Source of the DNA: Spirochaeta sp.
Lineage (GTDB): Bacteria > Spirochaetota > Spirochaetia > Spirochaetales_E > Spirochaetaceae_B
Direction: 5' to 3'
Assembly (NCBI GenBank): GCA_030590585.1
Contig: JAUUYD010000197.1
Location: 1 to 5,376, forward strand
DNA length: 5,376 nt
Shown: positions 5,130 to 5,376 of the stretch, piece by piece
How the letters are laid out: each line of letters starts with the position of its first letter
Position numbering within the stretch: position 1 is the first letter of the stretch
Made by a program: the position numbers and the translations under genes
The notes under the pieces: model-generated
What the model saw: the letters and a program-made list of their open reading frames with translations, nothing else
Database searches by the model: none
What the model was told of the DNA's origin: nothing

Positions 5130-5376
5130 AACTCCACCTGCCACCCCGATCCAACCCTTCTTGCGGGTGTTGAACCGAGGTAGCGGGTTATCTGACCTGG
5201 AATCCAGCTATCAAGGGCTTTCAGGCGTTCAAAATCGTATTCAGTCAAACCGTAACGCGAATCCCCTTCTGATCCAAGACCGTCAGAGACAGAAAGTACT
5301 CTGATATCTTTTTGAGTCCAGTGGACATAGAGAGGGATGAATGAAGCGGCGGCAACCCGGGCTTTACCGGCAGAAT
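5126..5376 (-). CDS. C-terminal part of an unrecognised protein (start outside window)
   Basis: On the minus strand a frame is open from the window edge (first full codon at 5374) to TAG at 5128-5126, giving 82 residues. The translation looks protein-like: SAGKARVAAASFIPLYVHW near the start, then VLSVSDGLGSEGDSRYGL, YDFERLKALDSWIPGQ, and YLGSTPARRV leading to a GSGWQVEF end. I do not recognise the family. The terminal Phe and alternating aromatic tail resemble the last strand of outer-membrane beta-barrels, but this alone is weak. The gene is convergent with the GH114 gene and the two stops overlap in CTAA (5126-5129). No start codon is visible, so the gene must begin beyond the window. The main rival is a plus-strand reading at 5086-5304, which has poorer composition and overlaps the GH114 gene in another frame. 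Moderately sure this is coding. Confidence 0.62.
   Translation of the reverse strand, partial: SAGKARVAAASFIPLYVHWTQKDIRVLSVSDGLGSEGDSRYGLTEYDFERLKALDSWIPGQITRYLGSTPARRVGSGWQVEF

Noticed and set aside
5086..5304. Plus-strand open frame of 72 codons
   Set aside because: It overlaps the GH114 gene in another frame, has no good ribosome-binding site and has a Gln/Asn/Pro-rich, shadow-like composition. The minus-strand frame over the same bases looks more like protein.

Overview
The window reads as a bacterial chromosomal segment with moderate GC flanks and a visibly AT-richer core (about 2.45 kb, roughly 1860-4326). No rRNA, tRNA, CRISPR array, transposase or phage gene is visible. The organism cannot be fixed from the sequence. 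A secreted GH114-type protein, a CE7 deacetylase, a possible outer-membrane-style C-terminal Phe and the use of TTG starts would suit a diderm, carbohydrate-using anaerobe such as a free-living spirochaete, but this is a low-confidence guess.

Layout. (1) 1-798, plus strand: the C-terminal two thirds of an M20-family amidohydrolase of the N-carbamoyl-L-amino-acid hydrolase / allantoate amidohydrolase group, followed by a strong intrinsic terminator (824-857). (2) 884-1855, plus strand: a complete CE7 acetyl-xylan esterase / cephalosporin-C deacetylase with an intact Ser-Asp-His triad, started from TTG behind a good Shine-Dalgarno sequence. (3) 1877-2531, minus strand: a type II toxin-antitoxin pair, a Phd/YefM-type antitoxin followed by an overlapping PIN-domain VapC toxin. 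(4) 2532-2674: a divergent control region with a recognisable promoter on each strand and an inverted repeat lying on the plus-strand -35 box. (5) 2675-4326, plus strand: a hipB-hipA pair (HTH antitoxin and Ser/Thr-kinase toxin) overlapping by 4 bp (GTGA). (6) 4323-5129, plus strand: a signal-peptide-bearing GH114-type (endo-alpha-1,4-polygalactosaminidase-like) protein whose ATG overlaps the hipA stop (ATGA). (7) 5126-5376, minus strand: the C-terminal end of an unrecognised protein, tail to tail with the GH114 gene, their stop codons overlapping.

How it fits together. The flanking genes are ordinary catabolic functions (carbamoyl/ureido-compound hydrolysis and deacetylation of acetylated sugars). 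The core is a double, back-to-back toxin-antitoxin island whose two operons share about 140 bp of regulatory DNA, so the two antitoxin complexes could influence each other. The most unusual feature is that the secreted glycosidase-like gene is joined to hipBA as a third, translationally coupled gene. A -1 slippery heptamer sits just upstream of that joint and would, if used, fuse the two reading frames. Whether this is a functional three-gene cassette or an accident of island insertion is the main question the window raises.
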